IMG/VR virus record: IMGVR_UViG_3300042868_010462
Location: 83,875-147,874 of that record
DNA length: 64,000 nt
Strand: one strand, 5' to 3'
From: a virus
In this document: piece after piece, positions 56,005 to 64,000 of the stretch
Position numbering within the stretch: the stretch's first letter is position 1
How the letters are laid out: the number at the start of each line of letters is the position of its first letter
Made by a program: the position numbers and the translations under genes
Notes under the pieces: generated by a model
Databases searched by the model: none
What the model was told of the DNA's origin: nothing
Seen by the model: only the letters and a program-made list of their open reading frames with translations

Positions 56005-56576
56005 AGGTAATAATAACTGAAGAACAATTTGATAAGTTCACAACTAAGATTAGACAACTAATTGACAACCAAGGTTTTATTGAGGCGAGTGAAATGATGG
56101 GTATCAATAAATTGAAGCTTGCTGAAATGAGTAATCTTCCTATAAAAGGTGATATCAGAGATTCAAGATTTACTGATGATAATGAAATTGTTGCAAGTGA
56201 TTTGTTGTCTGATTTGGTAAAGAAAGATGACAAATATAAAACTTGTAATCTTGAATATTTTATTGATGGAGTATTATTGTGGGAATGTAGATTTAAGGAT
56301 GAGGAAAATTATTATTATGTTGGTGTTGATGCAACACCATATTGGGCGGGTTATGAGAAAACACAAGTATCTATAACAAATATTCATATAGCACCAATTG
56401 ATTCACCTGAGGACAAAGAAGAATATGTAATAAACATATATGATGAAGAGTTTGATTGTCCTAAATCATTTGAAAATGTGAGTGAATTTGTTGATTGGTT
56501 TGAGAATGAATATAAACCAAAAACATATAATTACATTAAAACTTTACTTGATAGATTTAAAAAAGAACAATTATGA
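56001..56576 (+). CDS. Tagged protein with MMGINKLKLAEM module
   Basis: 191 residues. Tag MKVIITE|EQFDKF; then EASEMMGINKLKLAEMSNLP, a helix-turn-helix-like module; then a domain with CNLEYFIDGVLLWECRFKDE and a C-terminal EFVDWFENEY. Closest relative: 57346, with the same domain order. Unrecognised fold. Confidence 0.65.
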   Translation: MKVIITEEQFDKFTTKIRQLIDNQGFIEASEMMGINKLKLAEMSNLPIKGDIRDSRFTDDNEIVASDLLSDLVKKDDKYKTCNLEYFIDGVLLWECRFKDEENYYYVGVDATPYWAGYEKTQVSITNIHIAPIDSPEDKEEYVINIYDEEFDCPKSFENVSEFVDWFENEYKPKTYNYIKTLLDRFKKEQL

Positions 56577-57346
56577 AAATAATAATAACTGAAGAACAAC
56601 ATAGATTGATTAAAGAATCAAAAGGAAAATTGGCCAAGATTAGTTTGAAATCTTTACCTGGTGATTCTAATGAAGAGAGATATCTTAACTTTATGAAACT
56701 ATATAAGAAGGCCAAGGAAGCTAAAGGTTTCACTGGTATTCATATCATTGATGATTTGAACTTGAGCACGGCATTTATTAAATCATTGGGTGAGATTAAG
56801 AAAATTGATGGTGATTTATATTTAAGATTTTCATTTGTTGAAGACCTTGGTGATTTGGAATATGTTGGTGGTAATGTGTATTTGAAAGGGTCTGACCATT
56901 TAAAATCTCTTGGTAATCTTAGAGAAGTTGGTGGTGAATTGTCTATTGAAGATTGTGTTGAATTGGAAGATTTGGGTCAATTGGAAACTGTTAAAACCAT
57001 TAAAGGATTGGAGACCACAAAGGTTACAAGTTTGGGTAATCTTAAAGAAATTGGTTATCTTTGGGGAGGTAATGATGTAGATATTACCGAAAATATTAAA
57101 TCATTGGGTGAGTTGAGAAAGGTTGAAAAGTATCTTGATTTAAGTAAAAGTAAAATTGAAACTTTGGGTAACTTGGAATATGTTGGTGATTGGTTAGATT
57201 TAACCGATTCTCGAGTAGAAGATTTGGGTAATTTGAAGTTTGTTGGTTCTAGTATGAGTATATGGAGAACTCCATTATCTAATAAATATGACCCCAATGA
57301 AATCGAAGAAATGGTTGATATTCAAGGGGTATTAAATTACGACTAA
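56573..57346 (+). CDS. Tagged leucine-rich-repeat protein, paralogue 5
   Basis: 257 residues, the longest LRR. Tag MKIIITE|EQHRLIKE|S; repeats use LGNL instead of LPKL (VEDLGDLEYVGGNVYLKGSD, IETLGNLEYVGDWLDLTDSR), about eight units. Separated from the other four by three non-LRR genes. Confidence 0.78.
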   Translation: MKIIITEEQHRLIKESKGKLAKISLKSLPGDSNEERYLNFMKLYKKAKEAKGFTGIHIIDDLNLSTAFIKSLGEIKKIDGDLYLRFSFVEDLGDLEYVGGNVYLKGSDHLKSLGNLREVGGELSIEDCVELEDLGQLETVKTIKGLETTKVTSLGNLKEIGYLWGGNDVDITENIKSLGELRKVEKYLDLSKSKIETLGNLEYVGDWLDLTDSRVEDLGNLKFVGSSMSIWRTPLSNKYDPNEIEEMVDIQGVLNYD

Positions 57347-57912
57347 TGAAAATAGTAATTACAGAAAATCAAATGGATAAGTTTGCCCAAAAATTAAGAA
57401 TGGGTATTGAAAAACATGGGTTCACTGATACTGCCAGAATGACAGGTATGAATAAGTTGAAATTAGCTGAACTTAGTGGATTACCAATCAAAGGAGATAC
57501 ATTCCATAGTGAAAACGAAATTGTTGTTGGTGATTTACTTAGAGATTTGGTTAATCAAAATAGAGAATACAAAACTTGTGAATTACATTATTCTGGATTA
57601 GAGGGTATAGTTGAATGGAATTGTAGGTTTAAGGATGATGAAAACTATTATAGATTAACTATTGCTGCTACACCATATTGGGATGGTAATAATACACCTA
57701 TTGATATGTTTAATGTTGAAGTAACTCCAATTTACTCACCTGAGGATAAAAAAGAGTTTGAAACTATTAATGATTATTTACACGAATTCGATTGTCCTAA
57801 ATCATTTGAAAATGCTAATGAATTGATGGATTGGTTTAGGGAAATCTATATTCCAAAAACATATGATATTATTGTAAAAAGTTTAGAGGATTTTAAGGAG
57901 AGGGAATTGTAA
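57346..57912 (+). CDS. Tagged protein with MTGMNKLKLAEL module
   Basis: 188 residues. Tag MKIVITE|NQMDKF; module TARMTGMNKLKLAELSGLPI; domain with CELHYSGLEGIVEWNCRFKD and CPKSFENANELMDWFREI. One-base overlap with the LRR gene. Paralogue of 56001. Confidence 0.65.
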   Translation: MKIVITENQMDKFAQKLRMGIEKHGFTDTARMTGMNKLKLAELSGLPIKGDTFHSENEIVVGDLLRDLVNQNREYKTCELHYSGLEGIVEWNCRFKDDENYYRLTIAATPYWDGNNTPIDMFNVEVTPIYSPEDKKEFETINDYLHEFDCPKSFENANELMDWFREIYIPKTYDIIVKSLEDFKEREL

Positions 57913-58404
57913 CTATCTCAAATTATGATTTATATCTAAATCTATTTTCATTGGTGTAAATGGTACAACAATATCATAAATAATATCATCTATTTCACTT
58001 TGTATTTCCCACCAAAAATCTTTTTCCCACAAATCAGAGTCCCATAAGTCATATGTTTCACCATCAATTAAAATTAGTGTAACTTCACCCTTTAATATTT
58101 TTACATATACAGCCCAAGTATCATTCATTCCCCAATCAATATCTGTAATCATAAAATTAAAATCATATCCACCAGTTTTAATTTCAAAATCTTTTATTGA
58201 GAACTCTTTATCAATGAAGAAATCTTTGGCCAAATCAATTGGTGTGGTGTCAAGTGTTTTGGCAACATTATTAACACCAAATAATTTGATAGATTCGATT
58301 AATCCTTTTTTTTCAATTAGATTAATCATTTTATCTTTGGGTGATATTGATTCATTTACCCCCATCATTTCTTGTATTCTATTTAATTGTTCTTGTAGGT
58401 TCAT
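57913..58404 (-). CDS. Tagged protein (163 aa), QEQLNRIQEMMG class
   Basis: Tag MNLQEQLNRIQE|MMG. Then IESIKLFGVNNVAKTLD, similar in layout to the MGMNKL module, and a Trp/Asp-rich C-terminal domain (TDIDWGMNDTWAVYVKILKG, DLWDSDLWEKDFWW). Convergent with 57912, no gap. First of the minus operon's downstream end. Unrecognised. Confidence 0.65.
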   Translation of the reverse strand: MNLQEQLNRIQEMMGVNESISPKDKMINLIEKKGLIESIKLFGVNNVAKTLDTTPIDLAKDFFIDKEFSIKDFEIKTGGYDFNFMITDIDWGMNDTWAVYVKILKGEVTLILIDGETYDLWDSDLWEKDFWWEIQSEIDDIIYDIVVPFTPMKIDLDINHNLR

Positions 58405-58778
58405 TTTACAATTGCAGGTATTTTATCAACATTTAACAAATTTAATAGGTTTGCTCTATGATTTCCATCTTTTAAATGATAAGTATCATCAGGTAATTTA
58501 ATTAATAATACTGGGTCAGATTTAACATATTTGTATATTGATTCAATAATTTCTGGCATTTCTCTTAATTTGAGTATCAAATCTTTAAATGAATTAAAAT
58601 TGGGTAAGTCAAAATTTTCTTCATTTGATATATGCTTTAATAAACTAACCATTGATTCAGGAGTAAATCCTTGTGTCCCTACTGAACCATTTGGTCTTCT
58701 GAGTTCATCAGTTGGAATTAATTTATAATCAATCCCCATCATTTCTTGTATTCTATTTAATTGTTCTTGTAAGTTCAT
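58401..58778 (-). CDS. Tagged ParB-like protein
   Basis: Start MNLQEQLNRIQE|MMGIDYK (ATG 58778); the longer frame begins in the next gene's end. 125 residues. The C-terminus has DTYHLKDGNHRANLLNLLNV, the G-N-H-R core of ParB/sulfiredoxin-fold nucleotide-binding domains. Could be a nuclease, CTPase or kinase-like fold; activity unknown. Confidence 0.65.
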   Translation of the reverse strand: MNLQEQLNRIQEMMGIDYKLIPTDELRRPNGSVGTQGFTPESMVSLLKHISNEENFDLPNFNSFKDLILKLREMPEIIESIYKYVKSDPVLLIKLPDDTYHLKDGNHRANLLNLLNVDKIPAIVK

Positions 58779-58779
58779 A

Positions 58780-59727
58780 TTACCATTGTCTATTATGTAT
58801 GTTGATTGAGTCAATAACATCTATTTTAACATTACCATATTTTTTCAATTCGTGTTTCAGCTCATATATAAATTGATTTTCGTCAATATATCTAAGATAT
58901 GAGTATTTTATTACAATTTGAATTGTGTTGTCACTCGTAATATCTACAACTTTTGCTTCTACTAATGCTTCTAAAAAATCACAAGTATCTATGGATATGT
59001 TCCTATCATCTATACTATCTAATTCACAGTCCTTTTTCATACCATCTATAGATTTATCAATTAGTTTTTGGAATGCTAATAGTTTTCTGTTTGAATCTTC
59101 TTTTAATGATTTCACGCCTTCGCCATCATCTGACCACATTTCTTTCTTTCCAAGTATTTCTATTGATTTGAAATCTTTACAAGCAATATTAATCAATCCT
59201 TCTTCGTGTGTTACAAAACCATTAAAACCTTTTGACTCTATGAAATCTAAAAACTTATCTGTTTCCAAGATTGCCCAAGAATCATTGAACTTGGTTAAAA
59301 AATAATATAATAATCCCACCATATCATCTTCATCTCCACCAGCATCAATATAATATTCCATTACTTCATTTATGCTATCCACACCAGTTTTTTCCCATTC
59401 ATTTAGAAAGTAACTTAGGTTGTCTTCAAACAATTCTAATACTTCATCTTTATAATCTTCCAAGGTATATTTTATACCATAATCATTAATATGTTTGAAG
59501 GTGTTGAATATTTTGTTGGGGTCAAATTGTAATTTAACTTTATATGTATATTTCCTGTCGATAAATGTGTTTGGTTCATTACTGAAGAAAAGATAGTTAG
59601 TTCTCTTGTCTTTATTGATTTGGGTGTTAAATGAATTGATATCATAATCTGAGTTGTGATAAAAAATACCACCACCTGATTCAGTTTGTTCCCTCAATAT
59701 TCTTCTTATTGTTTGTTTTAGGTTCAT
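58780..59727 (-). CDS. Tagged protein, ADP-ribosyltransferase-like
   Basis: 315 residues. Tag MNLKQTIRRILRE|QTESGG. Next IFYHNSDYDINSFN, NYLFFSNEPNTF and YKVKLQFDPNKIFNTFKHI resemble the H-Y-E-type ART opening. GFNGFVTHEEGLINIACKDF closes that region (~170-215), and a helical C-terminal domain follows. T4 packages its Alt ADP-ribosyltransferase with a similar tag. The ART call rests on pattern only and needs structure comparison. Confidence 0.5.
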   Translation of the reverse strand: MNLKQTIRRILREQTESGGGIFYHNSDYDINSFNTQINKDKRTNYLFFSNEPNTFIDRKYTYKVKLQFDPNKIFNTFKHINDYGIKYTLEDYKDEVLELFEDNLSYFLNEWEKTGVDSINEVMEYYIDAGGDEDDMVGLLYYFLTKFNDSWAILETDKFLDFIESKGFNGFVTHEEGLINIACKDFKSIEILGKKEMWSDDGEGVKSLKEDSNRKLLAFQKLIDKSIDGMKKDCELDSIDDRNISIDTCDFLEALVEAKVVDITSDNTIQIVIKYSYLRYIDENQFIYELKHELKKYGNVKIDVIDSINIHNRQW

Positions 59728-60107
59728 TTCTTTGTCTTTTTTGATTCATAATACCAAGAAGTATCGTTATAAGAATCTAAGGTAGAAACACCCATAGATA
59801 TACCACCTTTGAAAAAATCTTGTACTAAATCTCTAATTGTTTTTTGTATTTCTCTTCTTTTATTATGGACTTCATCAGCTTCATTCTCAGTAAAAGGTCT
59901 TTTGAATAAAACTGAAATCCTACAAACTTTTCCATAATCAGTGTCATAAATATCAACAACAACACCATAATAATTGTCGTTTTTGATTGTTTCAGGTAAA
60001 TCTGTTTCCACTTGTTTTGATATATACCTTTCCATTTTGGTTCTTTCACCAATATCAGTATATTCTTCCCTCAATATTCTTTTTATGGTTTGTTGTATAT
60101 TATTCAT
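59724..60107 (-). CDS. Tagged protein (127 aa)
   Basis: Tag MNNIQQTIKRILRE|EYTD. A beta-strand pair (YYGVVVDIYDTDYGKVCRIS) and helices follow. ATGA overlap with the next gene. Related in layout to 60100. Unrecognised. Confidence 0.6.
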   Translation of the reverse strand: MNNIQQTIKRILREEYTDIGERTKMERYISKQVETDLPETIKNDNYYGVVVDIYDTDYGKVCRISVLFKRPFTENEADEVHNKRREIQKTIRDLVQDFFKGGISMGVSTLDSYNDTSWYYESKKTKK

Positions 60108-60417
60108 TACAGGTTCTTACATATTTTGATTTCATAACTATTGTTTGGTTGGTAAAATCGTAAACCAAATCCCAAGCTTCGTTCATTATTGAATCGTGTT
60201 TTTCTTTGGCATAAAACGATACTTTACCTCTATGAACGATGAATGTAAATGTTACTTCATAACTTTCTCCATCAACAGATTGTACAACCTCAACACCACA
60301 TAAAATATCTTTATTATGTTTAACTAATAGTTTATTTAACAGATTTTCAAGGATTGGTGATAAATCCTTTTGAGTTTCTTCCCTCAATATTCTTCTTATG
60401 GTTTGTTCTAATTTCAT
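60100..60417 (-). CDS. Tagged protein (105 aa)
   Basis: Tag MKLEQTIRRILRE|ETQKD. The strand-rich core (CGVEVVQSVDGESYEVTFTF) resembles the 59724 protein, suggesting a tandem duplication. ATGA overlap with the ParB-like gene. Unrecognised. Confidence 0.6.
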   Translation of the reverse strand: MKLEQTIRRILREETQKDLSPILENLLNKLLVKHNKDILCGVEVVQSVDGESYEVTFTFIVHRGKVSFYAKEKHDSIMNEAWDLVYDFTNQTIVMKSKYVRTCNE

Positions 60418-61817
60418 TTCTTTGTCTTTTTAACGCAATTAGGATATCTTTTACCAAACATTGTTTTCATTCCTTTTTGAGTATAATCAGGCCAACATTT
60501 TTCTGTTAATTCACCCTCTCTGATTTCCCCTTGTTTTCCCATATGACTGAATACTTTTCTAATATTTTTAGGAAGTGAATTGATTGGTATTATCTTTGCT
60601 TTGATTGTTTCTAACCCTTTTCTTATTGCTTTTTGTGCTCTGTGGTGACCATCTATGATTGATATAAATGAACCATCGTCTTCAACAAATATTAGTATTG
60701 GATATTGTAAATCGGCCTTATCTATTTTTTTTATTTCATCTTCATCACCATCCCATGATAATAGTTTTGACTTTAACTTTTCTACTGGTATCTTTTTAAT
60801 TGGAATATCTTTAGTCGCGTCTAATAAATCAATAAGAGTAATTCTATCACCTTCATCATTTTCCCAAAATGTATCGTGTAAACCTTCTTTTTGTAATCTT
60901 ATTGTCTTTTGTTTTGATTTTTCTTTTTGTGTTTCGATATAATCATAAGCTCTTTTCAATCTTTTCTTTGTCTCAGGGTCTTTGGCATTTTGATAAGCAG
61001 CTCTCACCCTTTGATGAATAAGATTAATGATTTGAGATTGTCTTTTGTGAGGTTTTGATTTGAAACTTTCTTTGTTCAAGGTATCAACAATATCCTCTTT
61101 GGTTCTAAACTTAACTGAAACTGTATCTTTTGGATTTTCGTCAGTATATAACCTTCTACTAGAACCTTCAGGTTTTTTACCAGTACCAACTTTGGGGTCA
61201 GCTTCATCAATTTCTTCTCTATTATAGGGTCTAAATCGATTGGGGTTAGCTTTGATTGCTGACTTTGGAAATCTTAGACCTGCACCTTGTTGTCTTGCAT
61301 TTTTCAAGGTTCTTGCATACTCAGACATTTCTTCATCCAATTTTTCTGTATTTGTTCTGTATTGTTTATACAAGTTTTTGAAGAAACTATTGTTTTTTAA
61401 CAAATCTCCAAATTTCAAATACAATAATTTTGGTGTATCAGGTATTATCCATTCTGTTGTTTCAAAATTAACTAATTTGGAATGGAAATCATCAATTGTA
61501 ACATCAATAATAAATTCAATAACATTATCCATTGGATTATTTTTCAATCTAGGATAAAATGTACCAGGTCTTTCTCTCATCCAAGACATTGTGTCAAATA
61601 ACGAATTTTCGAATTCTTCATCAGTAAAAATTGTTTCGAAAGGATTATATTTTTCTAATAATTCTTTTTCTGTCATATGTAACATATTAGACAATCTATT
61701 GATATCATTACCAAACATTTTTAATGTGGTAACTAATCCATACTTGTCCAAAGTTTTTTGAACTTTTTCTGCATGGGATTCTTTGAGTATTCTTTTTATT
61801 ATATTTCTTATCTCCAT
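60414..61817 (-). CDS. Tagged large protein with ParB-like domain
   Basis: 467 residues. Tag MEIRNIIKRILKE|SHAEK. Module TLKMFGNDINRLSNMLHMTE. A basic middle (RQQGAGLRFPKSAIKANPNR) precedes a long helical arm. At ~380-425 a ParB/Srx-type core (SIIDGHHRAQKAIRKGLETI), and a C-terminal WPDYTQKGMKTMFGKRYPNC, an end I associate with other tagged phage proteins. ELTE| occurs just before this end (~440). Likely DNA- or nucleotide-binding. Confidence 0.65.
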   Translation of the reverse strand: MEIRNIIKRILKESHAEKVQKTLDKYGLVTTLKMFGNDINRLSNMLHMTEKELLEKYNPFETIFTDEEFENSLFDTMSWMRERPGTFYPRLKNNPMDNVIEFIIDVTIDDFHSKLVNFETTEWIIPDTPKLLYLKFGDLLKNNSFFKNLYKQYRTNTEKLDEEMSEYARTLKNARQQGAGLRFPKSAIKANPNRFRPYNREEIDEADPKVGTGKKPEGSSRRLYTDENPKDTVSVKFRTKEDIVDTLNKESFKSKPHKRQSQIINLIHQRVRAAYQNAKDPETKKRLKRAYDYIETQKEKSKQKTIRLQKEGLHDTFWENDEGDRITLIDLLDATKDIPIKKIPVEKLKSKLLSWDGDEDEIKKIDKADLQYPILIFVEDDGSFISIIDGHHRAQKAIRKGLETIKAKIIPINSLPKNIRKVFSHMGKQGEIREGELTEKCWPDYTQKGMKTMFGKRYPNCVKKTKK

Positions 61818-63721
61818 TTTGCTTGTGGTAATAATTTCTTTCCGTGTTTAATCAATTCTTTTTTCACATATTCTTTTTCCTCAATTGAACTGAATAATTC
61901 TTCTCTTTCATCCGCCCATTCATCGATAATATCATCCATTTTCATTTTCCTTGTTTTTGCCTGAGTATAAAAACCTTGTAAATAAGCATCCTTTTCTTTT
62001 GGTGTTAATACTTCTTCGGCAAATGTATCGGTGGGTATTTCTTCGACCTTTTTATATGGATTCTCAGATTGATATAAATGTTCTATTTCGTGTCTTAATA
62101 CATCTTTTAACTCAGCAAACAATTTATTGAGATTCTCCATCTTGAAATTCGTATCAATATAAATCTGTAAATTAACAACATCTATGCTATCTTCATCGTC
62201 CCACTTTTGTTCAGCATGAATATCATATGGTGTGCGTATATCTTCAGTTATAGCTGTAAGCCTCACAGTAAAAGTAGTTGTTGAATACTGTTCTTCCTCC
62301 TCTTCGTCATCATATTCTTCATCATCCATAAAATCTTCATAGTCGAATTCTTCTTGGAAATATTCTTCCTCCCATTCAAGTTCTGTTGATTCTTCATCCC
62401 TGATGAAATCCATTAACTCTCTTTTTATATCTCTCCAAATCTGTAATATGGTTTGACTATATCTTCCTTCAGTCAAAACATCCTTGGATATTCCCATCAT
62501 TTCGTGTATTCTATTTATTTGTTCGTTCAAATTTGAATTCTTCAAATTTTTGGATGTCCTAACAAATTCATAAACATCATCACAAATTTTAATATTTTTT
62601 AAATTTTTGATTGGATAGAGGTCTCTTTTATTTTCAAAGGTTGTGAAATATTCAATATAATTTTCAACATCATAATATGAAATACAACCTAATTCCATTC
62701 TTTTCAATAACCAACTCAATTTTTCATAATTTGGATACAATTTTACCATTTTTTCAAACAATCCGTAATCCACTATTGAGGGAGCATAAATACTTTCTAA
62801 TTCATCTATTTTTGCTTGTGTTATGTTTTCAGTCCAAGCCAATCTTTCCTCCTCTTCTTTTTTTCTTTCCTCCTCTTCTTTTTTTCTTTTTTCCAATTCT
62901 TTTTCCTCTTCTTTTTTCGATAACTTTTCAAGAAAATTATTTTGAGCTTTTGGTGCTAAATCTCTTGCTATTTTCATTAGTTGTTCACAAGTATCTGAAA
63001 ATTCATCGAATTTATTATTTTTGTTTTTACACTCTGAGTCATAAAAGGGGCTAATTTGTATGGGAGTTTCAGGATTATTTTTTTGATGGAAAACAACAAG
63101 ATAATCTTTATTTATGTAGTCTACAAATTTTCGTTTATTTGTTAATGTACAAAATCTAACATAATTATTCCTATTACGATTTTCACAATCCCCCAATATA
63201 TTCTTGTATGCTTTGTACATAGGTTCATACATGTATTCGTACTCAAGATTATAGTCAAGATGAGGAATTACAAAAACTTGATATCCACTATGGACACCCA
63301 TATATTCAATAAAATTTTCATTTAGTTTTTTGATATCAGAAAAATTTATAAAATGTTCATCTTCAAATGAAATTTTATCAATTAATTCATTTGATATTGA
63401 AATAAAATTTTTGACATCTGAACAAGTTTTTATCTGACCTAAATCTTTTATTGGAAAATTTTTTTTATGTTTATCGAAAATTTTGAAATATTCCACAAAA
63501 TCAGGTATTTTATTATACGAAATACAATTTGATTCTAATTTTTTCAAAATCCATATGAATTGTTGGTATTCCTTGAATGTATTTTTCAATTCGTCAAATT
63601 TTTCTGACGTAACTATTTTTTTTTCATCGACATATTTGTACCGAACCTCATTAGGATTATATACTTCAGTAAGAAGTCCCATCATTTCGTGTATTCTATT
63701 TATTTGTTCTTGTAGTTTCAT
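61808..63721 (-). CDS. Double-tagged fusion protein with HExxH metalloprotease-like domain
   Basis: 637 residues. Tag MKLQEQINRIHE|MMG. An N-terminal repeat-like region (VEYFKIFDKHKKNFPIKDLG) is repeated at ~355-395 (IEYFTTFENKRDLYPIKNLK), with a charged arm (EEKELEKRKKEEEERKKEEE) between. Residues ~402-418 hold a second internal tag LNEQINRIHE|MMG, and after it DVLTE|G. The C-terminal part is very acidic and then has LRHEIEHLYQ, an HExxH zinc site. Reads as two tagged proteins fused. Processing could release two products. Confidence 0.7.
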   Translation of the reverse strand: MKLQEQINRIHEMMGLLTEVYNPNEVRYKYVDEKKIVTSEKFDELKNTFKEYQQFIWILKKLESNCISYNKIPDFVEYFKIFDKHKKNFPIKDLGQIKTCSDVKNFISISNELIDKISFEDEHFINFSDIKKLNENFIEYMGVHSGYQVFVIPHLDYNLEYEYMYEPMYKAYKNILGDCENRNRNNYVRFCTLTNKRKFVDYINKDYLVVFHQKNNPETPIQISPFYDSECKNKNNKFDEFSDTCEQLMKIARDLAPKAQNNFLEKLSKKEEEKELEKRKKEEEERKKEEEERLAWTENITQAKIDELESIYAPSIVDYGLFEKMVKLYPNYEKLSWLLKRMELGCISYYDVENYIEYFTTFENKRDLYPIKNLKNIKICDDVYEFVRTSKNLKNSNLNEQINRIHEMMGISKDVLTEGRYSQTILQIWRDIKRELMDFIRDEESTELEWEEEYFQEEFDYEDFMDDEEYDDEEEEEQYSTTTFTVRLTAITEDIRTPYDIHAEQKWDDEDSIDVVNLQIYIDTNFKMENLNKLFAELKDVLRHEIEHLYQSENPYKKVEEIPTDTFAEEVLTPKEKDAYLQGFYTQAKTRKMKMDDIIDEWADEREELFSSIEEKEYVKKELIKHGKKLLPQAKWR

Positions 63722-63724
63722 ATA

Positions 63725-64000
63725 TTACTTTAATGTTGATTCCAAATATTTTAAGTCCTTAATTTGTTGTTCTTCATCTCTGTTGAAAACTTCGAATGGG
63801 AAACTTTTAAGTCCTAAGTTGTATGCTGCTAATAATCTGTGTCTTCCATCACTTATACCAATTTTTGGTACATCATAATATTGTTTTTGACTATTCTTAT
63901 CATACTCAAAACTTTCAACATATAACATTGTTGGTTGGTATGCTTCGACATTTGGATTTTTCAGATATTCCATTGCCTTTTCTAATCTATCACCAATTCT
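63725..64000 (-). CDS. ParB-like protein, N-terminus beyond the right edge
   Basis: The frame is open to the window edge (RIGDRLEKAMEYLKN...), so the start is outside. DVPKIGISDGRHRLLAAYNL is a G-R-H-R variant of the ParB-like core seen at 58401 and 60414. Third such protein in this operon. The stop lies 3 bases before the next gene's ATG. Confidence 0.6.
   Translation of the reverse strand, partial: RIGDRLEKAMEYLKNPNVEAYQPTMLYVESFEYDKNSQKQYYDVPKIGISDGRHRLLAAYNLGLKSFPFEVFNRDEEQQIKDLKYLESTLK

Noticed and set aside
1-64000. CRISPR arrays and insertion sequences
   Set aside because: No regularly spaced repeats with unique spacers, and no transposase genes or terminal inverted repeats were seen. 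Nuclease genes present are HNH or PD-(D/E)xK type.

Overview
The window looks like part of a large, AT-rich tailed-phage (jumbo, T4-like) genome whose host belongs to the Bacteroidota. Phage evidence: tight gene packing with many 1-20 bp overlaps, 19 tRNA genes, at least five cell-wall lytic enzymes (GH19, GH24, GH73, GH108-like, M15-type), HNH/homing endonucleases, and several dozen proteins that begin with a short amphipathic segment ending in I/L-x-E. That last feature matches the cleaved capsid-targeting sequences of T4 internal head proteins. Bacteroidota evidence: genes of the accessory half are preceded by TTTG-(18-20)-TAnnTTTG, the housekeeping promoter of that phylum, and there are no Shine-Dalgarno sequences. 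No capsid, terminase, polymerase or prohead protease gene lies in the window.

Layout. 1-9.5 kb: a minus-strand tRNA array (19 tRNAs covering about 16 amino acids) interleaved with small hypothetical genes, a secreted SGNH hydrolase, a PD-(D/E)xK nuclease, a papain-like cysteine protease and a homing endonuclease. 9.5-13.6 kb: a DUF2828/Ro60-like TROVE+vWA protein gene with a repeat-bearing non-coding region downstream, an archaemetzincin and an HNH protein. 13.7-19.5 kb: a six-gene operon of large virion-type proteins. 19.5-26 kb: mixed genes including an IMP dehydrogenase/GMP reductase homologue, a full-length DnaK and an AsnRS/AsnA-like class II enzyme behind an Asn-rich leader peptide and terminator. 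26-31 kb: a histidine kinase, response regulator and coiled-coil membrane protein, divergent from the GH19 endolysin. 31-50 kb: tagged proteins and wall enzymes, secreted proteins, FKBP, metallopeptidases, L,D-transpeptidase-like and HD-domain proteins. 50.5-53 kb: a divergent, origin-like non-coding segment with DnaA-box-like sites and G-runs. 53-58 kb: nine overlapping plus-strand genes, five of them tandem leucine-rich-repeat paralogues sharing the same tag. 57.9-64 kb: a minus-strand operon of tagged proteins with ParB-like, ADP-ribosyltransferase-like and metalloprotease-like bodies.

Two promoter classes partition the genes. Accessory genes and the tRNA array use the host-type motif. Tagged and lytic genes have TATTTATA (the exact reverse complement of the T4 late box TATAAATA), usually 10-20 bases before the start codon. 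The simplest reading is that the TATTTATA genes are late genes, that a phage-coded late factor recognises this box, and that many of their products are loaded into the head, trimmed by a prohead protease outside this window, and delivered to the next host. This is inference; the tags, motifs and spacings are visible in the sequence.
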